A stretch of DNA of 64,000 bases from Micromonospora echinofusca (GTDB lineage Bacteria > Actinomycetota > Actinomycetes > Mycobacteriales > Micromonosporaceae). How positions within the stretch are numbered: the stretch's first letter is position 1; every line of letters begins with the position of its first letter. Positions 56,822 through 64,000 of this stretch are shown here, piece by piece. Under the pieces are notes generated by a model. That model saw only the letters and a program-made list of their open reading frames with translations, had not been told where the DNA came from and made no database searches. The position numbers were made by a program, and so were the translations under genes. The stretch is from positions 6,926,001 through 6,990,000 of the forward strand of contig NZ_LT607733.1 of assembly GCF_900091445.1 (NCBI RefSeq), read 5' to 3'.

Positions 56822-57994
56822 GTGGCCGGATCGCTGCGAGAGCCGCTCAACCCGGAACAGGAACACCTGATCCGGGTCATCTTCGAGCAGTTCGACCGGG
56901 TCGGCGAGTGGCCGATCTGGCAGTACGTCGACCTGACGCTCGAGTCCCGGTTCGGCGTGGACAACGCTGCCGACGTCCTTGCATCGCTCCCGAGCGTCGG
57001 GGAGCGGAGCCCGACGTCATTGAGCTATGGGCTGACGTGGCGTCAAGACTCCTACGCGCCGGTCCGGCTGGATGTGCCGATCGCGCTCACCGTCGCCGGC
57101 CTGCGGTACGTGCCGGAGGCGGAGCCTCTTCTCCGGTCGTTCATAACCACAATCCGGCACTTCGTCGACCGGAAGCGAAACCTCGTCCCGTCCCCGACCA
57201 AGGTCGTCGAGGCCACGGTGACCAGCGCAGAGATCAGGAACGAACTGTCGACCGCTAGCATCGGCACCGGCGCGGCCCCACCTCCGGAGGCACCGATGCG
57301 CAAGCTCCGCCAGCTGCTCGCCCACGAGCCATTCCTATATTCCGTTGTGCACAAGCCTGACCCGGCGAAAGAGGAGTGGACGGTCCGGGTGCCGGCGGTG
57401 CTGCGCGCCTACCGCGGCTTGGTCTCAATCGATGATTACCTCGACCGCGTCATTGAGCAGGTAGCGCCACCCGGTCCGCCGAGCGTGCCACTGTCATTTG
57501 GTGCGCTCGACATTCCGTATGCGGTCGGCTACCTCGATGCCGTGTGGAGGTACCGGACTGGGTCACACCTGTTCGTGAACCTCGACCCTGCAAGTGTCGC
57601 CCGCCTCACCCAGGAATGCGGTAGCGAGGAGGAGTTCAACTCCCTGATGAGCGCACTGGCGGACGTACTGGGCCAGGTTGTCAAGCCTGGGCAGTCTTCA
57701 CCTCCGCAGCGCGGGGCGCTCGAAGCCGTCCGGGACCACCTCTCAGCAGTCCTTGACGTCGAGGCGGCGGATCGGGTCGCTGCCGCGATCGGAACGCTCA
57801 TCCACCTGCGTCGCCTCCGCGTCAGTGCCCAGCACGGTGACGCCCGGCACCGCGCAGTGACGGCATTCCAGCAGATCGGCCTGGCATTTCCGCCCGTGAG
57901 TTGGCAAGCAGCCTGGGCGCACGTCGCCGTTACGGCTAAGGGCGCCCTGGACGTGCTACGTGAAGAGATCCACGTCGGCCTACCCTCAGTCTAA
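56822..57994 (+). CDS. Cargo gene: hypothetical 390-residue protein
   Basis: Starts at GTG 56822 with GAGGAGA eight bases upstream. The N-terminal domain (LNPEQEHLIRVIFEQFDRVGEWPIWQYVDLTLESRF) looks helical and winged-helix-like. The middle part has a proline-rich linker and the C-terminal part is a helical bundle. This bundle contains Arg333-x4-His338 (RVSAQHG), which is compatible with, but not proof of, a HEPN RNase motif. No membrane segment or signal peptide is seen. It is unrecognised. Its position at the distal end of an AICE is where variable cargo is found. Confidence 0.7.
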   Translation: MAGSLREPLNPEQEHLIRVIFEQFDRVGEWPIWQYVDLTLESRFGVDNAADVLASLPSVGERSPTSLSYGLTWRQDSYAPVRLDVPIALTVAGLRYVPEAEPLLRSFITTIRHFVDRKRNLVPSPTKVVEATVTSAEIRNELSTASIGTGAAPPPEAPMRKLRQLLAHEPFLYSVVHKPDPAKEEWTVRVPAVLRAYRGLVSIDDYLDRVIEQVAPPGPPSVPLSFGALDIPYAVGYLDAVWRYRTGSHLFVNLDPASVARLTQECGSEEEFNSLMSALADVLGQVVKPGQSSPPQRGALEAVRDHLSAVLDVEAADRVAAAIGTLIHLRRLRVSAQHGDARHRAVTAFQQIGLAFPPVSWQAAWAHVAVTAKGALDVLREEIHVGLPSV

Positions 57995-58036
57995 AGTCAC
58001 TGGCGGCGTGGCCGGTCACGGGCAAGAGGCGGCTAT

Positions 58037-58058
58037 TGACAGCAACGGTGACAGCAAC
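58037..58058. promoter_or_regulatory. Arm-type paired repeats at the right end of copy 1
   Basis: TGACAGCAAC at 58037-58046 and 58049-58058, the same pair and spacing as at 45108. It lies 93 bp before the internal attachment site. Confidence 0.7.
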
Positions 58059-58151
58059 CGCCGGGGACGAAGACGGCCGTCGGCGGCCGAGCGCAGACCG
58101 TCGCCCGAAGTCGCGAACGCGGACGGACACTGCCGGACGACGCGCCCAGAA

Positions 58152-58196
58152 CTTGTAAGCGAGATGTCGCCGGTTCGATCCCGGCCGGGGGCTCCA
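58152..58196 (+). pseudogene. tRNA-Thr 3' fragment: internal attachment site between AICE copies
   Basis: The 45-bp 3' half of tRNA-Thr (from the anticodon loop to CCA) is preceded by element sequence rather than a 5' half, so it cannot be a functional tRNA. Flanked on both sides by arm-type repeats (58037 and 58243), it has the arrangement of an attP site. Confidence 0.9.
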
Positions 58197-58242
58197 ATTC
58201 CATCAGGCGTTCTGCGACGGGCGCTGGCGCGAGCCGCCCGGT

Positions 58243-58264
58243 TGACAGCAACGCTGACAGCAAC
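58243..58264. promoter_or_regulatory. Arm-type paired repeats at the left end of copy 2
   Basis: TGACAGCAAC twice with a 12-bp period, identical to 45108-45129. Confidence 0.7.
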
Positions 58265-58269
58265 CGGGG

Positions 58270-59511
58270 TCACGACAGCCGTCCGTCGAGCTTGCCGAGC
58301 GCCTGGCGCATCGCGTCGAGGTTGGCGTGAGCGTAGACCTTGAGCGTGACCTTGACGTCGGCGTGCCGGGCGATGGCCTGCACGACGTGCGGCGGGACGC
58401 CCAGCTCCATCAGCAGCGACACGACGGTGTGCCGCAGGTCGTGCAGACGAACACCGGGCAGGCCGGCGCCCTCCCGCAGTCGGGCGAACGAACGACTGAG
58501 GTTGGTGGGCTCCATCGGGGTGCCCCGTTCCGAGGGAAAGACGAGGTCGTGGTCTTCCCACACCTCGGCGAGCGTGGCCCGTTCGTTCTGCTGCCGTTCC
58601 TGATGTTCTAAGAGGGCGAGCCAGGTGACCTCGGGCAGAGGAAGCACCGCCTCCGAGTCTTCGGTCTTGGCGTCCAGGACGTGGAGCTTCCCGGCAACGC
58701 GCTGCACGGTCTGTTGAACGCGAAGCGTCCCTTCGTCCAGGTCAACATCCGACCAGCGAAGGCCGACTAGCTCACCGCGTCTAAGCCCCATCGTGGCGGC
58801 CACGACGTAGAGCGCGTGCAGGCGGTGACCAGCGGAGGCGGCGAGGATCTTACGCACCTGATCCACGGAAAGGCCCTTGCCGACCTTGTACCGGGGCGCG
58901 GGCACCCGGACCAGTTTGGCGACGTTGCGCGACACCAACTCCTCCCGCATCGCGTGTTGGAGCGCGTTGCGGAGCACCGCGTGCACGAACTGGATCTGAC
59001 GGGCGCTCGGGTAGCGCTGGCAGCACCGGCCGACCGAGCAGCACCGGCGGTCAGCCGGCCGGATCTTGTCGAGACCGTTGGTGCAGCAGAGGCACTTGCG
59101 GCGGAAATCGTCCATGAACGCCTTGACGTGTTGGACCTGCAACCCATCGAGCCGTTTGGTGCCGAGGGCCGGGATCAGGTGCAGTCGTACGGCGCTTTCG
59201 TATCCGCGTGCCGTGGTTGGCTTCAGGTCGGTGACGTACGCGGACAGCCAGTAGGGCAGATAGTCAGCGAGCTTCCAGGCCCGGTCCGGTACGGGGATGC
59301 CGCGTTGGGACTTGGCTTTCAGCTCGATGAGCTTGGCGTGAGCTTCTTCCCAGGTCGCCCCGTAGACGAACTTGCGTTTGCGGGTGCCGTCGGTGGTGAG
59401 GACGTACGCTCCGCCGACCCAGCGGCCGTCACTGGAGCGCTGGTAGATGGAGCCTTCGCCGTTGGGGTTGCGGCGGGCGGTGGGCTGGCGTGGCTTAGGT
59501 TGCTTGGGCAT
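58270..59511 (-). CDS. int: Integrase, AICE copy 2
   Basis: The same 413-residue tyrosine recombinase as at 45135-46376, including the seven-Cys insertion and the Tyr393 nucleophile. It lies beside the internal attP-like site. Confidence 0.95.
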   Translation of the reverse strand: MPKQPKPRQPTARRNPNGEGSIYQRSSDGRWVGGAYVLTTDGTRKRKFVYGATWEEAHAKLIELKAKSQRGIPVPDRAWKLADYLPYWLSAYVTDLKPTTARGYESAVRLHLIPALGTKRLDGLQVQHVKAFMDDFRRKCLCCTNGLDKIRPADRRCCSVGRCCQRYPSARQIQFVHAVLRNALQHAMREELVSRNVAKLVRVPAPRYKVGKGLSVDQVRKILAASAGHRLHALYVVAATMGLRRGELVGLRWSDVDLDEGTLRVQQTVQRVAGKLHVLDAKTEDSEAVLPLPEVTWLALLEHQERQQNERATLAEVWEDHDLVFPSERGTPMEPTNLSRSFARLREGAGLPGVRLHDLRHTVVSLLMELGVPPHVVQAIARHADVKVTLKVYAHANLDAMRQALGKLDGRLS

Positions 59512-59708
59512 CAGGCGGCTTCTTCCGTGAGTGTGGTGATGACCTCGTCGATGGCGGCGGCGGGGATGAGTCGACGGCTGCCGACCTTGAAAGAGCGAAG
59601 CCGGCCGGAGCGGATGAGCTCGTAGACGAGCGAGCGGCCGATGCCGAGCGCTCGGGCGGCTTCCTCGACGCGCAGCACGCGAGGAGTGATCAGAGTGGGC
59701 GAGTCCAA
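59511..59708 (-). CDS. xis: Excisionase, AICE copy 2
   Basis: Identical 65-residue product to 46376-46573, overlapping the integrase start. Confidence 0.92.
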   Translation of the reverse strand: MDSPTLITPRVLRVEEAARALGIGRSLVYELIRSGRLRSFKVGSRRLIPAAAIDEVITTLTEEAA

Positions 59709-59741
59709 CGGTGGGCCTTCCTCGTGCGACGGGGACCGGGG

Positions 59742-61520
59742 TCACGCTGCGGCGAGTGCCGCGTCAGCGGGTGTGGTGGCGAGTTCGTGGGCGAGTTCTT
59801 CGCGGCCGGTGGCTTGTCGTTCGCGGGCCATGGCGGCGGCGGTGTTGGCGAGGAGGGCGTCTCCGGTGGTGTGCCAGCCGACGCCAGCGAAGGTGAGGGT
59901 GCCGACGATGAGGGTGGTGTCGTCGTTGTGGTGCTCGTCGACGAGCTGCCGGCCGGGGTGCTCGTGGTCCTGGTCCTCGTGCCGGCGGAAGGCCACACGG
60001 GTGTCGCGCAGGAGTTGGAAGGTGACGGAGTAGCGGCGGGCTTTGGTGAGGAAGTGGCCGCCGAAGCCGAGCATGTGCGCCCAGCGGCGTAGCCGGGCAT
60101 AAGGGTTGGCCGTGGCTGGTTTCGTCGATTCGGTGTCAAGGCTGGCTTGACGGTCGGCGACGCAGACGGGGCAGGCGGCGTAGCGGGTGTGGGTGCCGCA
60201 GTCGGGGCATTCCCAGGGCTGGACGAAGCCGGGCCGGGGCCGAGGGTCGCGGGGCCGGTTGAGCAGCGGCGTGGGGGTGCCGGTGGGTCGGCCGATGCGC
60301 CAGCAGGCGTCGATGAGGCGGGCGGTGTGGTCGCCGTCGGGGTCGGCGTAGTCGCCGATGGTGTCGGCGGTGAGCCTGACGGAGCGGTGCCCGGTTACCT
60401 CGGTGCTTTTGGTGGCGTACTTGGCAAGGTAGCCGGCGACCATGCTGTCGGTGACCTCACCGCCTCCGGTCAGGGTGATGGGGCGGATGTCGAGCTGCTC
60501 GCCCCAGGCGATCGGCCAGCCGTCGGGCCGGTCGGGGTGGCCGGGGGTGGCGAAGGCGACGTGTGCGGCGTGCCGGAGGGCGTCTTCCAGGTCGGCGACG
60601 GTGAACCCGGCCGGGGGCGGGATGACGGCGGTGGGGTCGGTGGGGTGGACGCCGTCGAGGCGCACCAGGGCGTGAAAGTGCACCGCTGCCCGTGCTTGGA
60701 ACTCGGCGGCTTTCCCATGCGAGAGCCGGACGGGTGGGACGGTGCGGGTGTTGCCTCTGGCGGTGACGACCTCGACGCGGGGAATGCCCCGGCGACGCGC
60801 CAGCTTCGCCAGCCACCGTTCCGCGGCTTGCTTGGTCCGGTGCCACAGCTCACCGGAGTAGAGGTTCCAGACGACCTGGTGGTCATGGTCGTAGCAGTCC
60901 AGACAGAGCGGCTGGCCGAGCACGGTGTCGTCGGGTGCGTGGCGGGCCCAGCACACGGCGGGACGGCCGTGGGGGCAGTGGCCGGCGTCGCGGCGGGCGT
61001 GGCAGGGCTCGGGTCGGCAGTCGCAGCGTTTCCGGTTGCCGCAGGTGTGCCGCTTGACCGCGCGGGCGTGGACCGGCCCGAAGGAGGGGGCGGTGAAGGT
61101 GGCGAACACGGCCGGGTGCGTCGCGACGGTTTCGGGGACGCCCTTCCCGCCGACGAGGCCGGCGCGTAGGAGTTGGTAGGCGTCGCGTTGGTAAGTCTGC
61201 GCGCAGGACGGGCAGACGGTGGCGCGTCGGTTGCCGCAGGCGGTGTAGATGGCGGCGTCGGGCATGGTGTCGGTGTGCCGCTGGTCGAGCACGCGCCCGG
61301 TGCTTTGCTCGATGGTGAGGAGTTGGCCGGCGAGGCGGACGGGGCGGGTGCAGCCGGCGGCGGCGCGGACGTGCTCGATCCATCCGAAGTAGTCCGGCCG
61401 GGTGGCGCGGGCGAAGGCGGACCCAGCGGCGGTGTAGGCGTAGACGGGCGGGACGTCGGCGTTCGAGCCCACACCCCGGGCCATGGTGGTCCGGGGTGTG
61501 AGGTCCAGCGTCGACGCCAT
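59742..61520 (-). CDS. repSA: RepSA-like initiator, AICE copy 2
   Basis: Identical 592-residue product to 46607-48385, with HUH and YLAKY motifs. A copy of the GTCAAG-N5-CTTGAC palindrome lies at 60135-60151. Confidence 0.92.
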   Translation of the reverse strand: MASTLDLTPRTTMARGVGSNADVPPVYAYTAAGSAFARATRPDYFGWIEHVRAAAGCTRPVRLAGQLLTIEQSTGRVLDQRHTDTMPDAAIYTACGNRRATVCPSCAQTYQRDAYQLLRAGLVGGKGVPETVATHPAVFATFTAPSFGPVHARAVKRHTCGNRKRCDCRPEPCHARRDAGHCPHGRPAVCWARHAPDDTVLGQPLCLDCYDHDHQVVWNLYSGELWHRTKQAAERWLAKLARRRGIPRVEVVTARGNTRTVPPVRLSHGKAAEFQARAAVHFHALVRLDGVHPTDPTAVIPPPAGFTVADLEDALRHAAHVAFATPGHPDRPDGWPIAWGEQLDIRPITLTGGGEVTDSMVAGYLAKYATKSTEVTGHRSVRLTADTIGDYADPDGDHTARLIDACWRIGRPTGTPTPLLNRPRDPRPRPGFVQPWECPDCGTHTRYAACPVCVADRQASLDTESTKPATANPYARLRRWAHMLGFGGHFLTKARRYSVTFQLLRDTRVAFRRHEDQDHEHPGRQLVDEHHNDDTTLIVGTLTFAGVGWHTTGDALLANTAAAMARERQATGREELAHELATTPADAALAAA

Positions 61521-61789
61521 CAGGCCGACACCTCAGGGGTGAGGGTGCGGGTGGTGATGGTGCGTTCGGTGACGATGACCCGGCAGGCGCCGCATTGGCG
61601 CGTGGCCGGCTCGTGCCGATGACACGGGATTTGGGTGGTGGTGTTGCCGCAGCGGATGGTGACCGGTGCGCGGCAGGGTCCGCCGGGGATGACGTCGACG
61701 AGGGTCCGGCGGATGTCGTACGGGTGCCCGTCAGGGTTGGCGGGGCAGGTGTGGATGGTCTGTTCGATGTCGACGAGGTGGATGGTCAT
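61520..61789 (-). CDS. Small Cys-rich AICE protein, copy 2
   Basis: Identical 89-residue product to 48385-48654. Confidence 0.75.
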   Translation of the reverse strand: MTIHLVDIEQTIHTCPANPDGHPYDIRRTLVDVIPGGPCRAPVTIRCGNTTTQIPCHRHEPATRQCGACRVIVTERTITTRTLTPEVSA

Positions 61790-62574
61790 CGGGCACTCCG
61801 GGCGAGGACGAGGAGTTGTCCGGCGACGGCCGGGGCGACGTCGAGCCGGTCGGCCAGCTCGGCGGGGGTGATGGGTGCTCCGGTGGACTGTTCGTGCTGC
61901 ACGGCCGCGAAGCGCGCCATGGGCAGCAGGTGGGCAGGGACGTCGACCGGCTCAAGGGCCGGCGCGGTGACGGGCTCCGGTTCCGGCTCAACAGCCGGCG
62001 TGACGGTCGGCTCAGCAGCCGGGGCCGGCTGGGCGGCCGGGGTTGGGGTCGGTTCGGGTGCGGGGGTGATGGCCGGCGGTGCCGGTTCGGTGGTGACCTG
62101 CTCGGCCATTTGGACGCGGATTGGTTCGACCTGCTCGACCGGCTTGACGGCCGGTGTGGTGGCCGCCGAGGTGGCGGGGGTGGGGGCGAGGACGAGTTTG
62201 ACCAGGGCCATGAAGGCGAGGGCGGGGACGGCGGACAGGAGCCACCCGGACGGGCCGGGTTTGGCGACCGCCAACTGTGCGGCGAGGGAGAGGCCGGCGG
62301 CGGCGATGAGCAGGAACAGCGGGTAGCCGATGGGTGCACCGGTGCGGCGGCGTCGGCGGATGGTGAGTAGGGCGGCGATGGGGACGAGTTCGGAGATGAC
62401 GGCGTTGGCCCAGCCGAACCACTGCCCGGTTCCGGCGGGGGAGTTGGCGAGGGTCCAGTCTTTGACGTGGGTGAAAGAAGCGGCTCCGGCGAAGCCGGCA
62501 ACAACGAGGAGGATGAGGACCAGGACGACACCCTCGACGCGGGTCGCCCGGTTGGTCGGAGTCTTAGCAGGCAT
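61786..62574 (-). CDS. DUF2637 membrane protein, copy 2
   Basis: Identical 262-residue product to 48651-49439. Confidence 0.8.
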   Translation of the reverse strand: MPAKTPTNRATRVEGVVLVLILLVVAGFAGAASFTHVKDWTLANSPAGTGQWFGWANAVISELVPIAALLTIRRRRRTGAPIGYPLFLLIAAAGLSLAAQLAVAKPGPSGWLLSAVPALAFMALVKLVLAPTPATSAATTPAVKPVEQVEPIRVQMAEQVTTEPAPPAITPAPEPTPTPAAQPAPAAEPTVTPAVEPEPEPVTAPALEPVDVPAHLLPMARFAAVQHEQSTGAPITPAELADRLDVAPAVAGQLLVLARSAR

Positions 62575-62951
62575 CAGTGGCCTCCGTGGCAGTCGAGGCA
62601 GCAGCCGTAGCGGCGGGGGATGTAGTAGGGCTGGACCAGCCCGCAGACCCGGCAGGTCCGCCGGGCACGCAACGCTTTGGCGATGGCCTCCCGCTGGGCG
62701 GGGGTGGCGACGCGTTTGGGTGCGGCGAGGTCGAGGCGGTAGAGGTAGGCGACGCGCTTGCCGCGCCGCCAGAGGATCTGCGCGACCGGGTCATTGCCGC
62801 CCGGACGAAGGCCGACGGCGCGCAGTTGCCGGCGGGTGGCCAGCCCGTCAGGGGCGGACTGGAAAGGGAAGGTGGGGAACCCGTAGCGGGTGCCGGCCGG
62901 GTCGTAGAAGCGGCGGGCCAGGCCGGTGGGAATGTCGGTGAGGGTGGTCAT
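62574..62951 (-). CDS. RRQRL-motif zinc-binding protein, copy 2
   Basis: Identical 125-residue product to 49439-49816. Confidence 0.75.
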   Translation of the reverse strand: MTTLTDIPTGLARRFYDPAGTRYGFPTFPFQSAPDGLATRRQLRAVGLRPGGNDPVAQILWRRGKRVAYLYRLDLAAPKRVATPAQREAIAKALRARRTCRVCGLVQPYYIPRRYGCCLDCHGGH

Positions 62952-63247
62952 GGCCGGTCTCCCCAGCGCTGCTGGGCGGCCTGGCGGGAAATGCCGAGCC
63001 GTTGACCGATCTCGGCCCAGGAGTAGCCGAAGGCCCGCAGGCCGATCACGGCGTCGGTGATGGCTTGATCGAGGTTGGCCGAGAGTGCGACGAGGTCGCG
63101 GAGGGCTTCGACGTCGCCGGTGGCGACGCGGCGGCCGTGGGCGCGGATGATGCGGCGGGTGAAGGCGGCGAATTCGTCGTTCTCGACGACCTCCCGACGT
63201 CGCTGCGCGGGACGAACGGGCGTCAAGGTGTGCTTGACAGTGCTCAT
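62948..63247 (-). CDS. Small helix-turn-helix protein, copy 2
   Basis: Identical 99-residue product to 49813-50112. The palindrome at 63222-63238 again lies in its first codons. Confidence 0.8.
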   Translation of the reverse strand: MSTVKHTLTPVRPAQRRREVVENDEFAAFTRRIIRAHGRRVATGDVEALRDLVALSANLDQAITDAVIGLRAFGYSWAEIGQRLGISRQAAQQRWGDRP

Positions 63248-63678
63248 CGGTTCTCGCCTCCCTGCATGTGGAGGCGGTCCCACTCGTCAGCGGCCTTCTC
63301 CAGGGCCGTGATGACCTGCTCGGCGGTGCGGGTCGGGTCGTCGTTCCACGAGAACGGGGCGGTGTGCTCGTCAAGCAGGTGGCCGTCTTCGTCGATGTGG
63401 AAGACCGGCGCGAAGGCGTCGAGGTAGTCGACGAGCGCGGCGATGGCCTGGCGGTAGGTGTCCTCGTCGGCCCGGGTGAGCAGGACCGGGTGAAGGAGAG
63501 GACGGCCGGCGGCGGCCATGCCGATAGCCCCGACGGCGCAGGCCGGCGGGGTCACGGTGTCGGTGGGGGTGTAGTAGGTGCCCTGGGTCCAGCCGTGCCG
63601 GCGCAGGTAGAGGGCAGCCATTCGCAGCAGGTCAGCCGGTGTGACCTGGACGGTGGGTGGGTTGTGGGTAGCCTTCAT
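63244..63678 (-). CDS. DUF6197-like protein, copy 2
   Basis: Identical 144-residue product to 50109-50543. Confidence 0.75.
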   Translation of the reverse strand: MKATHNPPTVQVTPADLLRMAALYLRRHGWTQGTYYTPTDTVTPPACAVGAIGMAAAGRPLLHPVLLTRADEDTYRQAIAALVDYLDAFAPVFHIDEDGHLLDEHTAPFSWNDDPTRTAEQVITALEKAADEWDRLHMQGGENR

Positions 63679-63766
63679 GGCAGCCACGTCCTTTCGGTAG
63701 GGCTGTTGGTGGAAGGTCGGCAGGACCGGCAGTTGCTGCCAGGCGTCGTCCGGTCCTGTCGGCCGA

Positions 63767-63976
63767 TCAGTGGGTGCGCAGCCGCAGGTAGCGGCGGTGG
63801 CGGGTGTCATCCCCGCCCATCTGGTGGGGTGCGGACACGAAGACGAGCCGCCCGGTTCGGGAGGCGGCGTGGATCATCACGGCCAGGTCCTCAGGACTGC
63901 CGACGATCCACATCTCGGTGTACTGGGCGGCCCGCTGGTTGTTGGCGCGGGCGTTGGCGCGTTCGCGGGTGGTCAT
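63767..63976 (-). CDS. Small hypothetical AICE protein, copy 2
   Basis: Identical 69-residue product to 50632-50841. Confidence 0.65.
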   Translation of the reverse strand: MTTRERANARANNQRAAQYTEMWIVGSPEDLAVMIHAASRTGRLVFVSAPHQMGGDDTRHRRYLRLRTH

Positions 63977-64000
63977 GCCGCCACCGCCAGATCCGGCACG
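63973..64000 (-). CDS. traSA: TraSA-like translocase, copy 2, last residues only
   Basis: Only the C-terminal nine codons or so are inside the window; they equal the end of the gene at 50838-51698. The gene continues beyond base 64000. Confidence 0.85.

Larger units (their letters stand above)
45017..58151. mobile_element. AICE (pSAM2-type integrative element), copy 1
   Basis: A 13,135-bp unit bounded by direct repeats of the tRNA-Thr 3' half (45017-45061 and 58152-58196). Contents in order: integrase, excisionase, RepSA-like initiator, small proteins, DUF2637 membrane protein, RRQRL-type zinc protein, helix-turn-helix protein, DUF6197, a small protein, TraSA/FtsK-like translocase, a large membrane protein, a small protein, GntR-kinase, guanylate-kinase-like protein and two cargo genes. 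This gene set is the standard AICE plan: site-specific integration, rolling-circle replication and double-stranded DNA transfer. A second, identical-looking copy follows directly. Confidence 0.95.
58152..64000. mobile_element. AICE copy 2 (cut by the window end)
   Basis: From 58152 onward the sequence repeats copy 1 at a constant offset of 13,135 bases. All reading frames give the same proteins, and I found no differences in the parts I compared. The window ends within the TraSA-like gene. The copies are in direct orientation, head to tail, in the same tRNA-Thr site. Confidence 0.92.

Noticed and set aside
58152..58196. A second functional tRNA-Thr gene
   Set aside because: Only the 3' half is present; the bases before it are element sequence and cannot form the acceptor, D and anticodon stems.

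Overview
The window is about 70% GC with dense actinobacterial-style genes, frequent GTG/TTG starts and ATGA or TGATG couplings. The housekeeping set (CarD, IspD, IspF, CysS, RlmB, UgpC-type ATPase, DUF397, RDD and CGNR proteins) and an element of the pSAM2 type point to an actinomycete. A Micromonospora-like genus is my best guess, inferred from protein style and not proven.

Layout. 1-6041: tail of an acyl-CoA dehydrogenase, a type III polyketide synthase-like enzyme, two membrane-anchored proteins, then carD-ispD-ispF and a TPR membrane protein. 6103-15062 (minus strand): a compact five-gene thiopeptide/pyritide-type RiPP cluster. It reads precursor -> glutamylating dehydratase -> pyridine synthase -> fused E1-like/YcaO cyclodehydratase -> fused elimination domain/SagB dehydrogenase. 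The predicted core has only one Cys. 15331-18661: homogentisate dioxygenase divergent from a two-gene operon (unknown protein plus fumarylacetoacetase). The same tyrosine-degradation route returns at 26263-28107 (4-hydroxyphenylpyruvate dioxygenase divergent from an Lrp/AsnC regulator). 18840-26251: DUF397, SRPBCC and PQQ-propeller proteins, a trio of WxL-like secreted proteins, hisC and two RDD membrane proteins. 28208-43501: a second PQQ-propeller protein, class I and class II fumarases flanking a secreted Ig-repeat protein, a CGNR regulator divergent from an EamA exporter, a secreted subtilase, an AbiEi/DUF559-like protein, an IclR regulator, cysS and rlmB. 43562-44653: an MsmK/UgpC-type ABC ATPase.

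44985-64000: an intact tRNA-Thr(TGT) gene is the target of an actinomycete integrative and conjugative element (AICE). The element unit is 13,135 bp and is present as a head-to-tail tandem. Copy 1 runs from 45017 to 58151. Copy 2 starts at 58152 and is cut by the window end; no difference from copy 1 was seen where I compared them. Each copy carries integrase, excisionase, a RepSA-like rolling-circle initiator, small accessory proteins and an FtsK/TraSA-like translocase. Copy 1 also shows a membrane protein, a GntR-HTH/P-loop kinase fusion coupled to a guanylate-kinase-like protein, and two unrecognised cargo genes. The junction between copies regenerates an attP-like site flanked by paired arm-type repeats. 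A perfect 17-bp palindrome (GTCAAG-N5-CTTGAC) occurs three times per unit.

The most interesting items are the single-Cys thiopeptide/pyritide-like cluster with two enzyme fusions, the tandem AICE and its recurring palindrome, the GntR-kinase module, and the unknown protein translationally coupled to fumarylacetoacetase.
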